Shown here: in pieces, positions 51,917 to 62,106 of the stretch
Layout: every line of letters starts with the position of its first letter
How positions within the stretch are numbered: position 1 is the stretch's first letter
NCBI GenBank assembly: GCA_902527215.1
Contig: CABZOF010000001.1
Coordinates: 226,001 to 290,000 of the forward strand
Direction of reading: 5' to 3'
Length of the DNA: 64,000 nt
Origin: an uncultured Pelagibacteraceae bacterium
GTDB lineage: Bacteria > Pseudomonadota > Alphaproteobacteria > Pelagibacterales > Pelagibacteraceae
Translations under genes and position numbers: made by a program
The notes under the pieces: model-generated
The model's input: only the letters and a program-made list of their open reading frames with translations
Database searches by the model: none
Told to the model about the DNA's origin: nothing

Positions 51917-53011
51917 TTATTTATAACTGTTTAAAATATCACTTATTACTTTTCTTAGTATAGTATTATTTTTATTAATAATTACTTGATCTTTAATTAT
52001 CTTATAATATTTTTTTTTCCAATTATTTTCTGAGCAATTGTAAACATTTTCAAGAACTCTTTCTACTTCATTATAAATTAATTTTTTTGAACAAAAAAAA
52101 TTATAGTTTTTTTTAAATGGTGCTGGCCAACCAAATAACTTATTTTTATTAAGTGCAAAAATAGCAACTTTTTTTTTTCTTGAAACCGCCTCATAACCCA
52201 AGGTTGAGTCTGAAAAAATTATATTTTCAAACTCATCCAAAATATTGTGACTACTTTTTCTAATAGTACGACTGAGAAAATTATAATTAGATTTTAAAAT
52301 TTTTTTATAGTAGTTAATTTCGTCATTTTTCTCATTAGGGTTACTTGCTTTCAAAAGAATATTTAATTTTCTTTTTTTATTAAAAAAATATAGGTCTATT
52401 AAATTAAGAGATTTTAAAATTGAATTTCTGTATGCATATCCTTTTTTATAATGAGAGATATATAAAAATGAATTTTTAAATTTAGTTTTTTTTATTTTTA
52501 CCATATTATTTTTATAATTTCCTAAAATATGATATTTTGATTCAATGATATTCTGATATTTTTTTATGTAATATTTATTAAATACAAATAAATGATCACA
52601 CTTAAGTATTTTAGATCTGATATATTTTTTATTTTTAAACATAGAAGTGTAAGGTAGCCTAATACCATTCTGTATAGATATAAGATGTGTATTTTTTAAA
52701 TAATTTTTTAAATTGTAAAAAGCTAAATCATTGTCAATTAAAGTAATTAGTATTTTTGCTGAAGTAAATTTTATATAATTTACTATGTAAGTTTTAAATG
52801 TAAAATCGAAATTAATTATTTGTTTTATGAAAATCCAAAAATAAATTTTTCGATTTCGTGTTGGTAAAATATTGAAGTCCTTTTTAATAATTTTTTTTAA
52901 ACTTAAAGTATTCAATTCATCATATTGCACTATTTCTTTTTGGATTGGGAGATCAAAGCAAATTTTAGTATAATAGAGAAATTTAGTAATATTTATTAGC
53001 TTTTGTAACAT
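51917..53011 (-). CDS. Putative surface carbohydrate biosynthesis protein
   Basis: ILITLIDNDLAFYNLKNYLKNTHLISIQNGIRLPYT, CDHLFVFNKYYIKKY, FENIIFSDSTLGYEAVSRKKKVAIF; glycosyltransferase-like pattern. Confidence 0.55.
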   Translation of the reverse strand: MLQKLINITKFLYYTKICFDLPIQKEIVQYDELNTLSLKKIIKKDFNILPTRNRKIYFWIFIKQIINFDFTFKTYIVNYIKFTSAKILITLIDNDLAFYNLKNYLKNTHLISIQNGIRLPYTSMFKNKKYIRSKILKCDHLFVFNKYYIKKYQNIIESKYHILGNYKNNMVKIKKTKFKNSFLYISHYKKGYAYRNSILKSLNLIDLYFFNKKRKLNILLKASNPNEKNDEINYYKKILKSNYNFLSRTIRKSSHNILDEFENIIFSDSTLGYEAVSRKKKVAIFALNKNKLFGWPAPFKKNYNFFCSKKLIYNEVERVLENVYNCSENNWKKKYYKIIKDQVIINKNNTILRKVISDILNSYK

Positions 53012-53074
53012 TTCTTAAATGAAAAAATATTTTTATTATTAAAGACTTTATATTTAAAAAAATTAAAATTAACC

Positions 53075-53839
53075 CTAAATAATAGTTTTTCCACCATCAA
53101 CTAAAATATTTTGACCTGTTATGTATGTAGCATCGTCACTTGCTAAAAAAAATAATAAACCAAACATATCCTTGGGATTACCAAGTCTAGCCATTGGGGT
53201 TACATTTTCAATTTCTCCCAAAAGTTTTAAACTTTGTTTATTTTTAACAGGGCCTGGGGATACCATATTTACTCTAACATTTTTTTCCCCATACAATGAT
53301 GAAAAATATTTTGTTAAACCTACCATTCCATGTTTTATTACGGCATAAGTAACAGGTTTTATATAATTATTGTAGGAAGACTTATATAATTTTTGATTAG
53401 GTGCAATTACTGACAGATCAGACCCGATGTTAATAATTGAACCTTTCTTTTTTTTTACCATTTGCTCACCAAAAAATTTAATCATAAAAAAAGATCCTTT
53501 TAAACTTACATTAAATTCTCTATCCCACATCTCACCATTTGGGAATTTTTGAGGATCTTTTTTAACGAACGGTATAGCATCTATTGCAGCATTATTAATT
53601 AATACATTTACAAAATAAGATTTGTTAATTAAGTTAAATAAACTTTCAACTTCATTATGTATTGATATATCACAATAGAATGTAAATAAGTTTTTTAATT
53701 TCATAGCATCGATTTTTTTTAAATTAGTTTTATTATTGTCAACACATAATACTATGAATTTTTTTTTTAAAAAAAATTCACAATATTTTCTTCCTAGAAA
53801 CCCAGCACCACCCGTAATTAAACATACTTTTTTTCTCAT
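53075..53839 (-). CDS. Short-chain dehydrogenase/reductase
   Basis: KVCLITGGAGFLGRKYCEFFL, LINNAAIDAIPF, GSIINIGSDLS, YAVIKHGMVGLTKYFS. Confidence 0.9.
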   Translation of the reverse strand: MRKKVCLITGGAGFLGRKYCEFFLKKKFIVLCVDNNKTNLKKIDAMKLKNLFTFYCDISIHNEVESLFNLINKSYFVNVLINNAAIDAIPFVKKDPQKFPNGEMWDREFNVSLKGSFFMIKFFGEQMVKKKKGSIINIGSDLSVIAPNQKLYKSSYNNYIKPVTYAVIKHGMVGLTKYFSSLYGEKNVRVNMVSPGPVKNKQSLKLLGEIENVTPMARLGNPKDMFGLLFFLASDDATYITGQNILVDGGKTII

Positions 53840-53879
53840 ATATGACTCTTTAAATAATAGTAACTTAAGAATTTAATTT

Positions 53880-54695
53880 CTACAATTTTTTAATTACATT
53901 CATTATGTGATCTTTGTTTTCACACATAGTTTTAATTGGCTCATCACCTCTATTTGTCTCAAAAGTGTACTTACCTTTGTAATTAATTATTTTTAAAGCT
54001 TTAAAAATAGTTTCAAAATTTACTGCTCCATTTCCTAAAATAACATTTTGTTTATTCCAATTTTTATCTTTAAGATGAATATGACAAATATATTTTCTTA
54101 AGTTTAGAATTTCTGAATATTGAAAATTTTTTTTTTTTAATCTATTTCCAGTATCGTAGACTATATAAAAATTTTTTTTATTTACTAGTTTTGCAAGCTT
54201 TTTAATTAAATTTGACTTTAAGTTAGTTTCAATAGCAAGTTTAATTTTTTTTTTATATAATTTATCTGAAATTATACGAATAATTTCTACAAATTTATTT
54301 AAATTATTTTTATTTACCTTACTTTTTTCAAATAAAGCTAGAACGTAAATTTTAACACTTAATACTGACAGATTTTTTACGATCTTATCATAATATTTTT
54401 CTAAACTTTTATAAGTAACAATGTTCGTACTAATAAAATAATCGTCACAAAAACTATAATTTAATAAATTGTTTTTTTTAGCTAGCTTATTAATTTTGCT
54501 TAACATCCTATCATTCCATATTGGATTTTTTTTATTAAATTTCCTCTCTCCAATATATTCTATGAACTGAAATTTATTTTTTTTTGCAAAATGGAATTCT
54601 TTTTGCCAATTTTTTTTTGGAAAATATTGCAATATTTTTTTTGAAGGAGTTTTTGTCATTCTACCTTGAATAAATCCTAGGTCTATTTTTTTCAT
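53880..54695 (-). CDS. TIM-barrel sugar phosphate isomerase/epimerase family protein
   Basis: IDLGFIQGRMTKTP, KKIKLAIETNLKS, FYIVYDTGNRLKK, ICHIHLKDKNW, GNGAVNFETIFKALKIINYKGKYTFETNRGD. Confidence 0.75.
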   Translation of the reverse strand: MKKIDLGFIQGRMTKTPSKKILQYFPKKNWQKEFHFAKKNKFQFIEYIGERKFNKKNPIWNDRMLSKINKLAKKNNLLNYSFCDDYFISTNIVTYKSLEKYYDKIVKNLSVLSVKIYVLALFEKSKVNKNNLNKFVEIIRIISDKLYKKKIKLAIETNLKSNLIKKLAKLVNKKNFYIVYDTGNRLKKKNFQYSEILNLRKYICHIHLKDKNWNKQNVILGNGAVNFETIFKALKIINYKGKYTFETNRGDEPIKTMCENKDHIMNVIKKL

Positions 54696-54726
54696 ATGAA
54701 TTTTTAGTATAAATCTCTTTCTTAAA

Positions 54727-55317
54727 TTAATTTTTTTTTTGTAAAATTAAATCCTCAACTTTTTCCAAAATAAAGTGTCCAAGGAAAATATGACACTCCT
54801 GAATCCTAGCTGTTATACTTGATGGAACTATAATTTTGATATCACATAGTTTTTTGCAATTACCACCGCCAGATCCTAAAAATCCAATAGTCTTAACGCC
54901 CCTTTTTTTTGCTTCTCTTAATACTTTAATTATATTTTTTGAATTGCCGGAAGTGGAAATAACAAGCAGAATATCATTTTTTTTATGTAAAGCTCTAAAT
55001 GTTCTTAAAAAAATTTCTGTGAAATCATAATCATTTCCACATGCCGTAATTGTTGATGTATCTTGCGCGAGTGAAATGGCTGGTAAAGGATTTCTATTTA
55101 CTTTTGGTCTAAGCCTAATAAGTAATTCTGCCGCTAAGTGCTGGGCATCTGCTGCTGATCCACCATTTCCACATATAAGAATTTTTGATTTTTTTTTTAA
55201 AGAGTTAGAAATTAATCTAATTGCCTTTTTTATTTGGTCAGTCTCTTTGATAAGTAATTTATGAACAGAAATATTTTCTTCTAATTTTTTTTTTAATTGA
55301 GTTTTTATTTGATCCAT
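54727..55317 (-). CDS. gmhA: Phosphoheptose isomerase-like SIS-domain protein
   Basis: KSKILICGNGGSAADAQHLAAELLIR, AISLAQDTSTITACGNDYDFTEIF, VISTSGNSKNIIKVL, IQECHIFLGHFILEKVE. Confidence 0.88.
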   Translation of the reverse strand: MDQIKTQLKKKLEENISVHKLLIKETDQIKKAIRLISNSLKKKSKILICGNGGSAADAQHLAAELLIRLRPKVNRNPLPAISLAQDTSTITACGNDYDFTEIFLRTFRALHKKNDILLVISTSGNSKNIIKVLREAKKRGVKTIGFLGSGGGNCKKLCDIKIIVPSSITARIQECHIFLGHFILEKVEDLILQKKN

Positions 55318-56163
55318 TTATTTTAAATTTAAATGCGCTCTAAGCTTTTTAGCTATTAATACTTCCTCTTTCAAAATCTCACCTGTTTTTGCAGTACCAA
55401 TGGACTTTATCATTTTATTTATAGTTGAAATAAGTTCTACCATACCTCTTTTCTCGATAGATGCAGATTGGTCTGATCCATACATGCTTCTATCTAAAGT
55501 GATATGTCTTTCTAAAGAACTGATACCAAACATCGACGCTGCATAAGAAACTGCAAGTCCACTTTCATGACCACTATAACCAACATTACAATTGTATTTT
55601 TTTTTCAAGTCATTAATTGTTTCTAAATTTGCATCCTCTACCTTCATAGGATATGTGGAAACACAATGCATTAATTCATAGCTACATTTAGCCTCTTCAA
55701 AAATTTTAACAGCTTTGTCTATATTATCAATTGTGGACATACCTGTAGAAATAAAAGTATGTTTTTTCCTTTTTGCTACTTCCATCAAAAAATCTTGATC
55801 TACTATCATAGCAGATGCGATTTTATGATATTTGAGGTTAAATTTATCTAAAAATCTAAGACTATTTAAATCCCAAGCGGAAGCAAACCATTCAATTTTT
55901 TTTAATTTACAATAATCATCTATTATTTGGTATTGATCAAAGGAAAATTCCAACCCTTCTTTTTGTTCTCTAGTAGTATTACCCCAAGGACTTTCCCTTG
56001 GGGTATCTAATATTTTTTTTGAATATACTAAATCAATATCTCTTTTTTGAAATTTTACAGAATCAAAACCTGCCATTTTTGCGTTATCAATTAAATTTTT
56101 TGTTATATTTAAATCACCGTTATGATTAATTCCTATCTCTGCAATAAAAAAAATTTTGTTCAT
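55318..56163 (-). CDS. NeuB-family synthase without SAF domain (281 aa)
   Basis: FFIAEIGINHNGDLNITKNLIDNAKMAGFDSVKFQKRDI, HTFISTGMSTIDNID, NVGYSGHESGLAVSYAA, LERHITLDRSMYGSDQSASIE; ends immediately after the barrel. Confidence 0.9.
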   Translation of the reverse strand: MNKIFFIAEIGINHNGDLNITKNLIDNAKMAGFDSVKFQKRDIDLVYSKKILDTPRESPWGNTTREQKEGLEFSFDQYQIIDDYCKLKKIEWFASAWDLNSLRFLDKFNLKYHKIASAMIVDQDFLMEVAKRKKHTFISTGMSTIDNIDKAVKIFEEAKCSYELMHCVSTYPMKVEDANLETINDLKKKYNCNVGYSGHESGLAVSYAASMFGISSLERHITLDRSMYGSDQSASIEKRGMVELISTINKMIKSIGTAKTGEILKEEVLIAKKLRAHLNLK

Positions 56164-56218
56164 AATATTAGGTATTTTTGCTTATTGATTTTTATAATAT
56201 AACTTTAAAAATTTATTG

Positions 56219-56926
56219 TCACTTTATAATCCTTTTAATAAAAACTTCTTCAGTATATCCGTTAAGATTTAGAAAAGCCAAGTTAATAATTAAATCTGCC
56301 ACTTTTTTAGGATCTAAAAAATTTTTAGGACTTTGATTTTTCAATTTCTTACCCATTTTGGTCTTCATACTACCCATGCTTATGAGATAATTGATTATAT
56401 TTTTTTTAATTGTCTCTTTGTTCATAGACTTTACAGCTCCAACCAAAGCATGTTTTGACGAACAATAATATACAGTATTCTTAAAACCTTCGTAAGAAGA
56501 AGATGATCCTATATGAAAAATTTTTAACAATTCACCGTTTCTATTAAATTTAATTAAGTTGCTATTAATTTTAATACTAGAAAATAAATTTATTTGAAAA
56601 GTTAACATTAATTGATCTATATTTAATTTGTTTAAACTATCATATCCGAAATAACCGACACAGTTAAAAACTATATTTATTTGTTTTGTAATTTTTTTTA
56701 AATTTTTAAAAAATTTTTTATCACTTTCATTATCTGTAAAATCACATATCTCAAAAAATTTAATTTTTTTTTTTTGAGCTAAATTTAATTTATTTAATAG
56801 ATTAGTTTTTGATTTAGTATTTTTTGCTGACAGATAAAAGTTTGCATTTTGTTTTAGAAGTTTAATTAATATTTCCTTACCCAGACCACTGTTTGCACCA
56901 AATATTAAGATATTTTTTTTTTTCAT
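56219..56926 (-). CDS. Short-chain dehydrogenase/reductase
   Basis: NILIFGANSGLGKEILIKLLKQ, IVFNCVGYFG, YYCSSKHALVGAVKSMNKE. Confidence 0.88.
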   Translation of the reverse strand: MKKKNILIFGANSGLGKEILIKLLKQNANFYLSAKNTKSKTNLLNKLNLAQKKKIKFFEICDFTDNESDKKFFKNLKKITKQINIVFNCVGYFGYDSLNKLNIDQLMLTFQINLFSSIKINSNLIKFNRNGELLKIFHIGSSSSYEGFKNTVYYCSSKHALVGAVKSMNKETIKKNIINYLISMGSMKTKMGKKLKNQSPKNFLDPKKVADLIINLAFLNLNGYTEEVFIKRIIK

Positions 56927-57651
56927 TTATTTATTTTGTTAAATTTATTTAAGAATATTAATTTTGCTTTTTTAAGATCTTTTTCATTATCAATATCTAT
57001 ATAATAATCTGATGTATTTTTAGGTATAAAAGCTAATATTTTTTTTCCTGTCATACTATTTTTTAAAATAGTTTTTCTTGTTCTAAGAATATCAATATAT
57101 CCAGAATGATTATAAACTTTAGGTAAATATTGTCTTCCCATAGAATGCAATTCTTTTCTTGATTTAATTAGTGGTAAAGCTTTTTTATTATTTATTTTCC
57201 ACATTTTATATGGTGTTTCTGTAACATAGGTTAATGATCTTAAAGATGAATAGCTTTTATTTTTTAAAAATAAATTTTTAGCCATTAATAAATTTTTTTT
57301 TTTCCTAAATGGACTAGTAATTCTAAGATGATAAATTATTTCTGGAATCTTAATATATTTGTCTTTCCACCAATTTAAAAAGTGCTTAAAGCATTGTAAA
57401 TCACTTGACTTATTTCCAGATATATTTTTTGGTCTCAAAAAAGGCACCTCTGCTCCATATTTCTCTGCAATTTTTTTAATTTTGATTGAGTCTGTTGAAA
57501 CAATTATTCTATCGGGATTGAGCAGTTTTGCACTTTTAATTGTATAATATATTAATTCTTTATTATTTATTTTTTTTATATTTTTATTTTTAATTCCTTT
57601 TGATCCTGACCTCGCTGGTATCAAAGCAATTTTAAGAAGATTATTTTTCAC
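56923..57651 (-). CDS. Acylneuraminate cytidylyltransferase (NeuA)-like
   Basis: KIALIPARSGSKGIKNKNIKKINNKELIYYTIKSAK, IIVSTDSIKIKKIAEKYGAEVPFLRP, YIDIDNEKDLKKAKLIF. Confidence 0.92.
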   Translation of the reverse strand: MKNNLLKIALIPARSGSKGIKNKNIKKINNKELIYYTIKSAKLLNPDRIIVSTDSIKIKKIAEKYGAEVPFLRPKNISGNKSSDLQCFKHFLNWWKDKYIKIPEIIYHLRITSPFRKKKNLLMAKNLFLKNKSYSSLRSLTYVTETPYKMWKINNKKALPLIKSRKELHSMGRQYLPKVYNHSGYIDILRTRKTILKNSMTGKKILAFIPKNTSDYYIDIDNEKDLKKAKLIFLNKFNKINK

Positions 57652-59104
57652 GTGCCAATCTTACAAAATTATTTTTGTAATATTCTAGTTTTTCTAAGGA
57701 TACAAGAGAATGTTTGCTTAAGGATCTTATTTGAGGATCTAAATTTTTTTCATACTCATTAAAATATTTTTTACTAATAGATTTTTTTTGTTCATCAGTT
57801 CCTAAATAAGGGGTATAAAATGCAACTGTAATATTGTTTGGTTTAAGGAACTTGTTAAATTCAATTGTATCTAAAATTGATTTTTCATCCTGGTCAGGTA
57901 AACCAATAATATTATAAGCAGATGAATTAATTTTATTTTTCCTTAAAAGTTTAAAGGCATTGATTATCTTATCCTGATCCACAAATCTATTAAGTTTTGA
58001 GGATCTGAAATCTTCTCCACTTAACTCTAGACCCATCCCGACTCCATCAACTCCTAAATCTTTCAGTAAAGTGATTGTTTTTTCATTAATACCCTCTGGT
58101 CTAGTCTCAATATATAGTTTCAATCCTAATGGTTTTTCTTTAATAAAGCTTGCTAATTCTAAAAGTACTTTTCTATTTAAGGTTAAAAAATTTGTATCTT
58201 GACAACGAACTAATTGAATACCAAAATCTCTTTTATAACTGCTTAATTCTTGATAAATTTTTTTTGCACTTTTGCTTCTTAAATAAGAGTTTGCACCTTT
58301 TATTGCACCCGAGGGTGTCGTTTCATTAAAGTCATAATATCTTTGAATAACAGTTTCTACACAATAAGAGCAAGAATATAAGCAGCCCCTCGACATTTCA
58401 TAATCAATAGCTCTTAAAACTTCTCCATTATAAGCTCTGAAAAATATTTGATCATCAAATAGGCTGTAATCGTAATTTGGTAAATCGTCTAATGTTTTAT
58501 ATATATTTTGTTTTTTGGTGGTCTCAAGTTTTTCATTATTAAAAAAAGATATACCATTTATTTTTTTTAATTCGTCATTCAAAATTTTTTTATTTTTCTG
58601 AACTTCAGAATATTTTTCTGCTATTTCTTTCAAAATTAATTCACTTTCACCTCTAATAAAAATATCTATTAATGGGTATTTTTTAGATATGGTCTCTACA
58701 TCTGCTGTAACTTGTAATCCACCTGAAATTAAAAGTGAATTTCCTTTAAGTTTATTTACTAATTCATACCCGTATTGAAAATTTACATATTCTCCCTCTC
58801 CATGAATATGAGAACTTAATGCTGACCAAAATATTATATCTGGTTTGAATTCTCGAATTTTTTTCTTTAATTCATCAAAAATATTCAAATTGTTATATTT
58901 TATATATTCATCATATTTTGAAGGCTTGTATTGATTATTTTTTGTGTTGTATCCTATCTCGTTATCATGCCATTCGTTGTAAAAAGTCGCATCAAATAAT
59001 TCTACTTGATGCCCATTTTTTTTTAAGACTGCTGAGTGAGATGCTATCCAAATTGGAGTAATTCCTCTCCCCCATTTACTAGGATTTATAAATAGTACAT
59101 TCAT
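57641..59104 (-). CDS. B12-binding-domain radical SAM protein
   Basis: MNVLFINPSKWGRGITPIWIAS, MSRGCLYSCSYCVETVIQRYY (CxxxCxxC), RPEGINEKTITLLKDLGVDGVGMGLE. Confidence 0.92.
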   Translation of the reverse strand: MNVLFINPSKWGRGITPIWIASHSAVLKKNGHQVELFDATFYNEWHDNEIGYNTKNNQYKPSKYDEYIKYNNLNIFDELKKKIREFKPDIIFWSALSSHIHGEGEYVNFQYGYELVNKLKGNSLLISGGLQVTADVETISKKYPLIDIFIRGESELILKEIAEKYSEVQKNKKILNDELKKINGISFFNNEKLETTKKQNIYKTLDDLPNYDYSLFDDQIFFRAYNGEVLRAIDYEMSRGCLYSCSYCVETVIQRYYDFNETTPSGAIKGANSYLRSKSAKKIYQELSSYKRDFGIQLVRCQDTNFLTLNRKVLLELASFIKEKPLGLKLYIETRPEGINEKTITLLKDLGVDGVGMGLELSGEDFRSSKLNRFVDQDKIINAFKLLRKNKINSSAYNIIGLPDQDEKSILDTIEFNKFLKPNNITVAFYTPYLGTDEQKKSISKKYFNEYEKNLDPQIRSLSKHSLVSLEKLEYYKNNFVRLAREK

Positions 59105-59131
59105 AAAACATTATATATATTAGAGATAATA

Positions 59132-59719
59132 ATGTTTGCAATAATAGATTTGGAGTTTACGTCTTGGAAAGGATCTTTAGAGAGAAACTGGAAGCTTGAA
59201 TGGGAAAAAAGAGAAATAATACAAATAGGTTCGGTCAAATTTAATTCTTTTAATGGAAATTTAAAATTTAAAAATATTTATATCAAACCAAAATTTAACA
59301 AAAACTTATCTTTTTATATTCAAAGTCTGACGAAAATAAGTCAGAGTACTATTAATGAACATGGCAAAGATTTTAAATTTGCTATACAGGATATGAATTT
59401 ATTTTTTAAAGATGTAAAATATATTTTTTGTAATGGATTTGATAAAGAGGTTTTTATTGAAAATTTTGAAATGCATAATTTGAAAAAAAAAAAATTTTTA
59501 TCAAATATTTATAATATACGACCCTATTTATCTAAAAAGTTAAAAATTGACGAAAAAGAAATAATTTCTTCAGAACTTAATAATTTTTTTAATTTTGAAA
59601 ATATTTCAATAAAGCATAACGCCTTAAATGACTCACTCAATATTTTTAAGTGTCTGAAATTACTTAAATCAAAAAATAAACTTAATTATCACGAAATAAT
59701 TTCTAGTATAATTAAATAA
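59132..59719 (+). CDS. DEDDh-type 3'-5' exonuclease-like protein
   Basis: FAIIDLEFTSW (ExoI-type DxE), REIIQIGSVKFN, ISIKHNALNDSLNIFKCLKLL (HxAxxD). Confidence 0.75.
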   Translation: MFAIIDLEFTSWKGSLERNWKLEWEKREIIQIGSVKFNSFNGNLKFKNIYIKPKFNKNLSFYIQSLTKISQSTINEHGKDFKFAIQDMNLFFKDVKYIFCNGFDKEVFIENFEMHNLKKKKFLSNIYNIRPYLSKKLKIDEKEIISSELNNFFNFENISIKHNALNDSLNIFKCLKLLKSKNKLNYHEIISSIIK

Positions 59720-59934
59720 TTATAATTTAGTTAAACTATTTTTTTTATTATATTTTATAACTTCTAAATAAAAATTTTTACTAGTACACTGGTATCTATT
59801 TTAGCTACCAGAAATATTGAGATGCAAAACAAAGCAAATAATAAGATGGGTTAATATCTTTAATATAATATTTTTATAAGAATTATTTTACTACTTTATT
59901 ATAAAGAAGTATGTTTTATTTAATAAAAAAATAA

Positions 59935-61224
59935 ATGATCATAGGTAAAGAAATATATAAATTGGCAAAAAAGCTTTGGCCTTTAAATAGAAGCTTGACG
60001 GGATACGGTTTAAGAGAAACTTTAAAAGAAATATCCTACTTTTTACCAAGTCTAAAAATAAAATCGATACCTTCAGGAAAAAAAGTTTTTGATTGGACAG
60101 TTCCTAAAGAGTGGTGTGTAACCGAGGCTTATATAATTACTCCTAGTGGAAAAAAAATTTGCGATTTTTCTAAAAATAATTTACACTTAGTTGGATATAG
60201 CCTACCTTTTAAGGGTAAGTTGACATTAAGTGAACTTAAAAAAAATCTATACACTCTTCCTAGCCAACCAAACGCCATTCCATATGTAACTAGCTATTAT
60301 GAAGCAAGATGGGGATTTTGTATTTCTAAAATTGAGCTAGATACTCTTGAAGAAGGTGAGTATGAAATTGTAATTGACTCTAAGTTAATTAATGGTGAGT
60401 TAAATTATGGTGAGTTGATTGTGCCTGGAAAATCAAAAAAAGAAATTTTTTTAAGTACTTATGTTTGCCACCCATCTATGGCTAACAATGAGTTATCTGG
60501 TCCATCAGTTTTAACATATTTAGCAAAATGGATACAAAATTTAAATAAAAGAGAATTTACATACAGGATTATTTTTATTCCAGAGACCATTGGGTCAATA
60601 GCTTATTTAAGTATAAATCATAAAGAAATGAGGAAAAATATTATTGCTGGCTTTAACGTAACATGTGTTGGAGATGATAGAGCTTATTCTTTTATACCAT
60701 CTCGTAATGGAAAAACTATAACTGATGAAATAGCGAAACATGTACTAAAGTGGATTGATCCAAATTTTTTAAAATATACATGGTTTGATCGTGGTAGTGA
60801 TGAGAGACAATATTGTTCACCAGGAATTGATTTGCCAATTGCATCAATTTGTAGAACAAAATACGGTGAATATCCTGAATATCATACATCTTTAGACAAT
60901 TTAAAAGATGTCGTAACACCTAAGGGGTTGGATGGAGGTTATTGGGCTTTAAGAAAAGCTTTAGAACTTTTAGAAAAAAATAAAAAATATAAGGTAACAG
61001 TTCTAGGAGAACCCCAAATGAGTAAACGAGGACTTTATCCATCTATTTCAAAAAAAGAAAATCAGAGTTCGATAAATCTGATGATGAACTTCATTAGTTT
61101 ATGTGACGGAAAATCTTCACTACTTGAAATTGCAAATGAGTTAAATATTCCGGCGTGGGATTTATATGAAATAGTAGATAAACTTAAGGAAGAAAAACTC
61201 TTGACTACAAAATATAAATCCTAA
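59935..61224 (+). CDS. DUF4910 / aminopeptidase-like domain protein
   Basis: LWPLNRSLTGYGLRETL, VPKEWCVTEAYIITPSGKKI, FLSTYVCHPSMANNELSGPSVL, WFDRGSDERQYCSPGIDLPIASICRTKYGEYPEYHTSLDNL. Confidence 0.88.
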   Translation: MIIGKEIYKLAKKLWPLNRSLTGYGLRETLKEISYFLPSLKIKSIPSGKKVFDWTVPKEWCVTEAYIITPSGKKICDFSKNNLHLVGYSLPFKGKLTLSELKKNLYTLPSQPNAIPYVTSYYEARWGFCISKIELDTLEEGEYEIVIDSKLINGELNYGELIVPGKSKKEIFLSTYVCHPSMANNELSGPSVLTYLAKWIQNLNKREFTYRIIFIPETIGSIAYLSINHKEMRKNIIAGFNVTCVGDDRAYSFIPSRNGKTITDEIAKHVLKWIDPNFLKYTWFDRGSDERQYCSPGIDLPIASICRTKYGEYPEYHTSLDNLKDVVTPKGLDGGYWALRKALELLEKNKKYKVTVLGEPQMSKRGLYPSISKKENQSSINLMMNFISLCDGKSSLLEIANELNIPAWDLYEIVDKLKEEKLLTTKYKS

Positions 61225-61266
61225 AGGATGGTTAATTAATCTATAAAATATATAATAAATCTTTAA

Positions 61267-62070
61267 ATGGACTCAAATAAATTGAAAATTGAAATTAAAA
61301 GATCAGTTTCAAAACTTAATTTAAAACAAGGTTCTACAATATACGTTGCAGGGAATCTCTATAACTTTGGTATAGATAAAACCGACATAAACTATTTTTG
61401 CAAATTTTTTTTGTATTATTTAAAAAAAAAAATAGGGATACAAGGTAATATTACAGTACCCACTGCAACTTTAAATTTTACAAATTCAAATAAGATTTAT
61501 AATCCAAAAAAAACTAAATCATATTTAATGGGTATTTTTTCAGAATATGTAAGAAATCAGAAAAATAGTTTTAGATCAGATCATCCTTTGTGGTCTTTTT
61601 CTGGAATAGGAAAAAATATAAAAAAAGTTTTAGGAAAGACATCTTATTCTGCATATGGGGATAAGTCTGTTTTTGAAAACCTATTAAGTTTCAACTCATA
61701 TTTTATTAGTTTGGGTGAACCAAATACTTCCATTGGTATGTTGCATTATGTAGAGCATCTAGTAGGGGTTCCCTATCGATATAATAAGGAGTTTTTTGTA
61801 AGAGTTAAAAAGAATAACAAGATAAAAAAAAAGTATTGCCTCTTAGGAGTAAGGTTTAGATCAAAGTATATAGTTTCAAATAATAATTCAAAGATTATAA
61901 GTAAATTAAAGAAAATGAATACTTTTAAAAAAGTTAAGTTTAAAAAAGGCTATATATACATTTGCAAATATAAAACTATAGTCACAAATTTAAAAAAAAT
62001 TATTTCAAAAAAACCGACAATTTGGATGAAAAATGATAAAATACTTCAAAAAAATTATTTTAAATATTAA
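61267..62070 (+). CDS. AAC(3) family N-acetyltransferase-like protein
   Basis: ITVPTATLNFTNSNKIYNPKKTKSYLMGIFSEYVRNQKNSFRSDHPLWSFSGIGKN, TSIGMLHYVEHLVGVPYRY. Confidence 0.85.
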   Translation: MDSNKLKIEIKRSVSKLNLKQGSTIYVAGNLYNFGIDKTDINYFCKFFLYYLKKKIGIQGNITVPTATLNFTNSNKIYNPKKTKSYLMGIFSEYVRNQKNSFRSDHPLWSFSGIGKNIKKVLGKTSYSAYGDKSVFENLLSFNSYFISLGEPNTSIGMLHYVEHLVGVPYRYNKEFFVRVKKNNKIKKKYCLLGVRFRSKYIVSNNNSKIISKLKKMNTFKKVKFKKGYIYICKYKTIVTNLKKIISKKPTIWMKNDKILQKNYFKY

Positions 62071-62106
62071 TAAGAGAAAATGAATATTATAAAGATTTGA
62101 TAATTT

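Noticed and set aside
54836-55264. + strand ORFs of 64 and 62 aa
   Set aside because: Antisense to the GmhA-like gene.
60716-60919. 67 aa - strand ORF
   Set aside because: Antisense to the DUF4910 gene, no motif.
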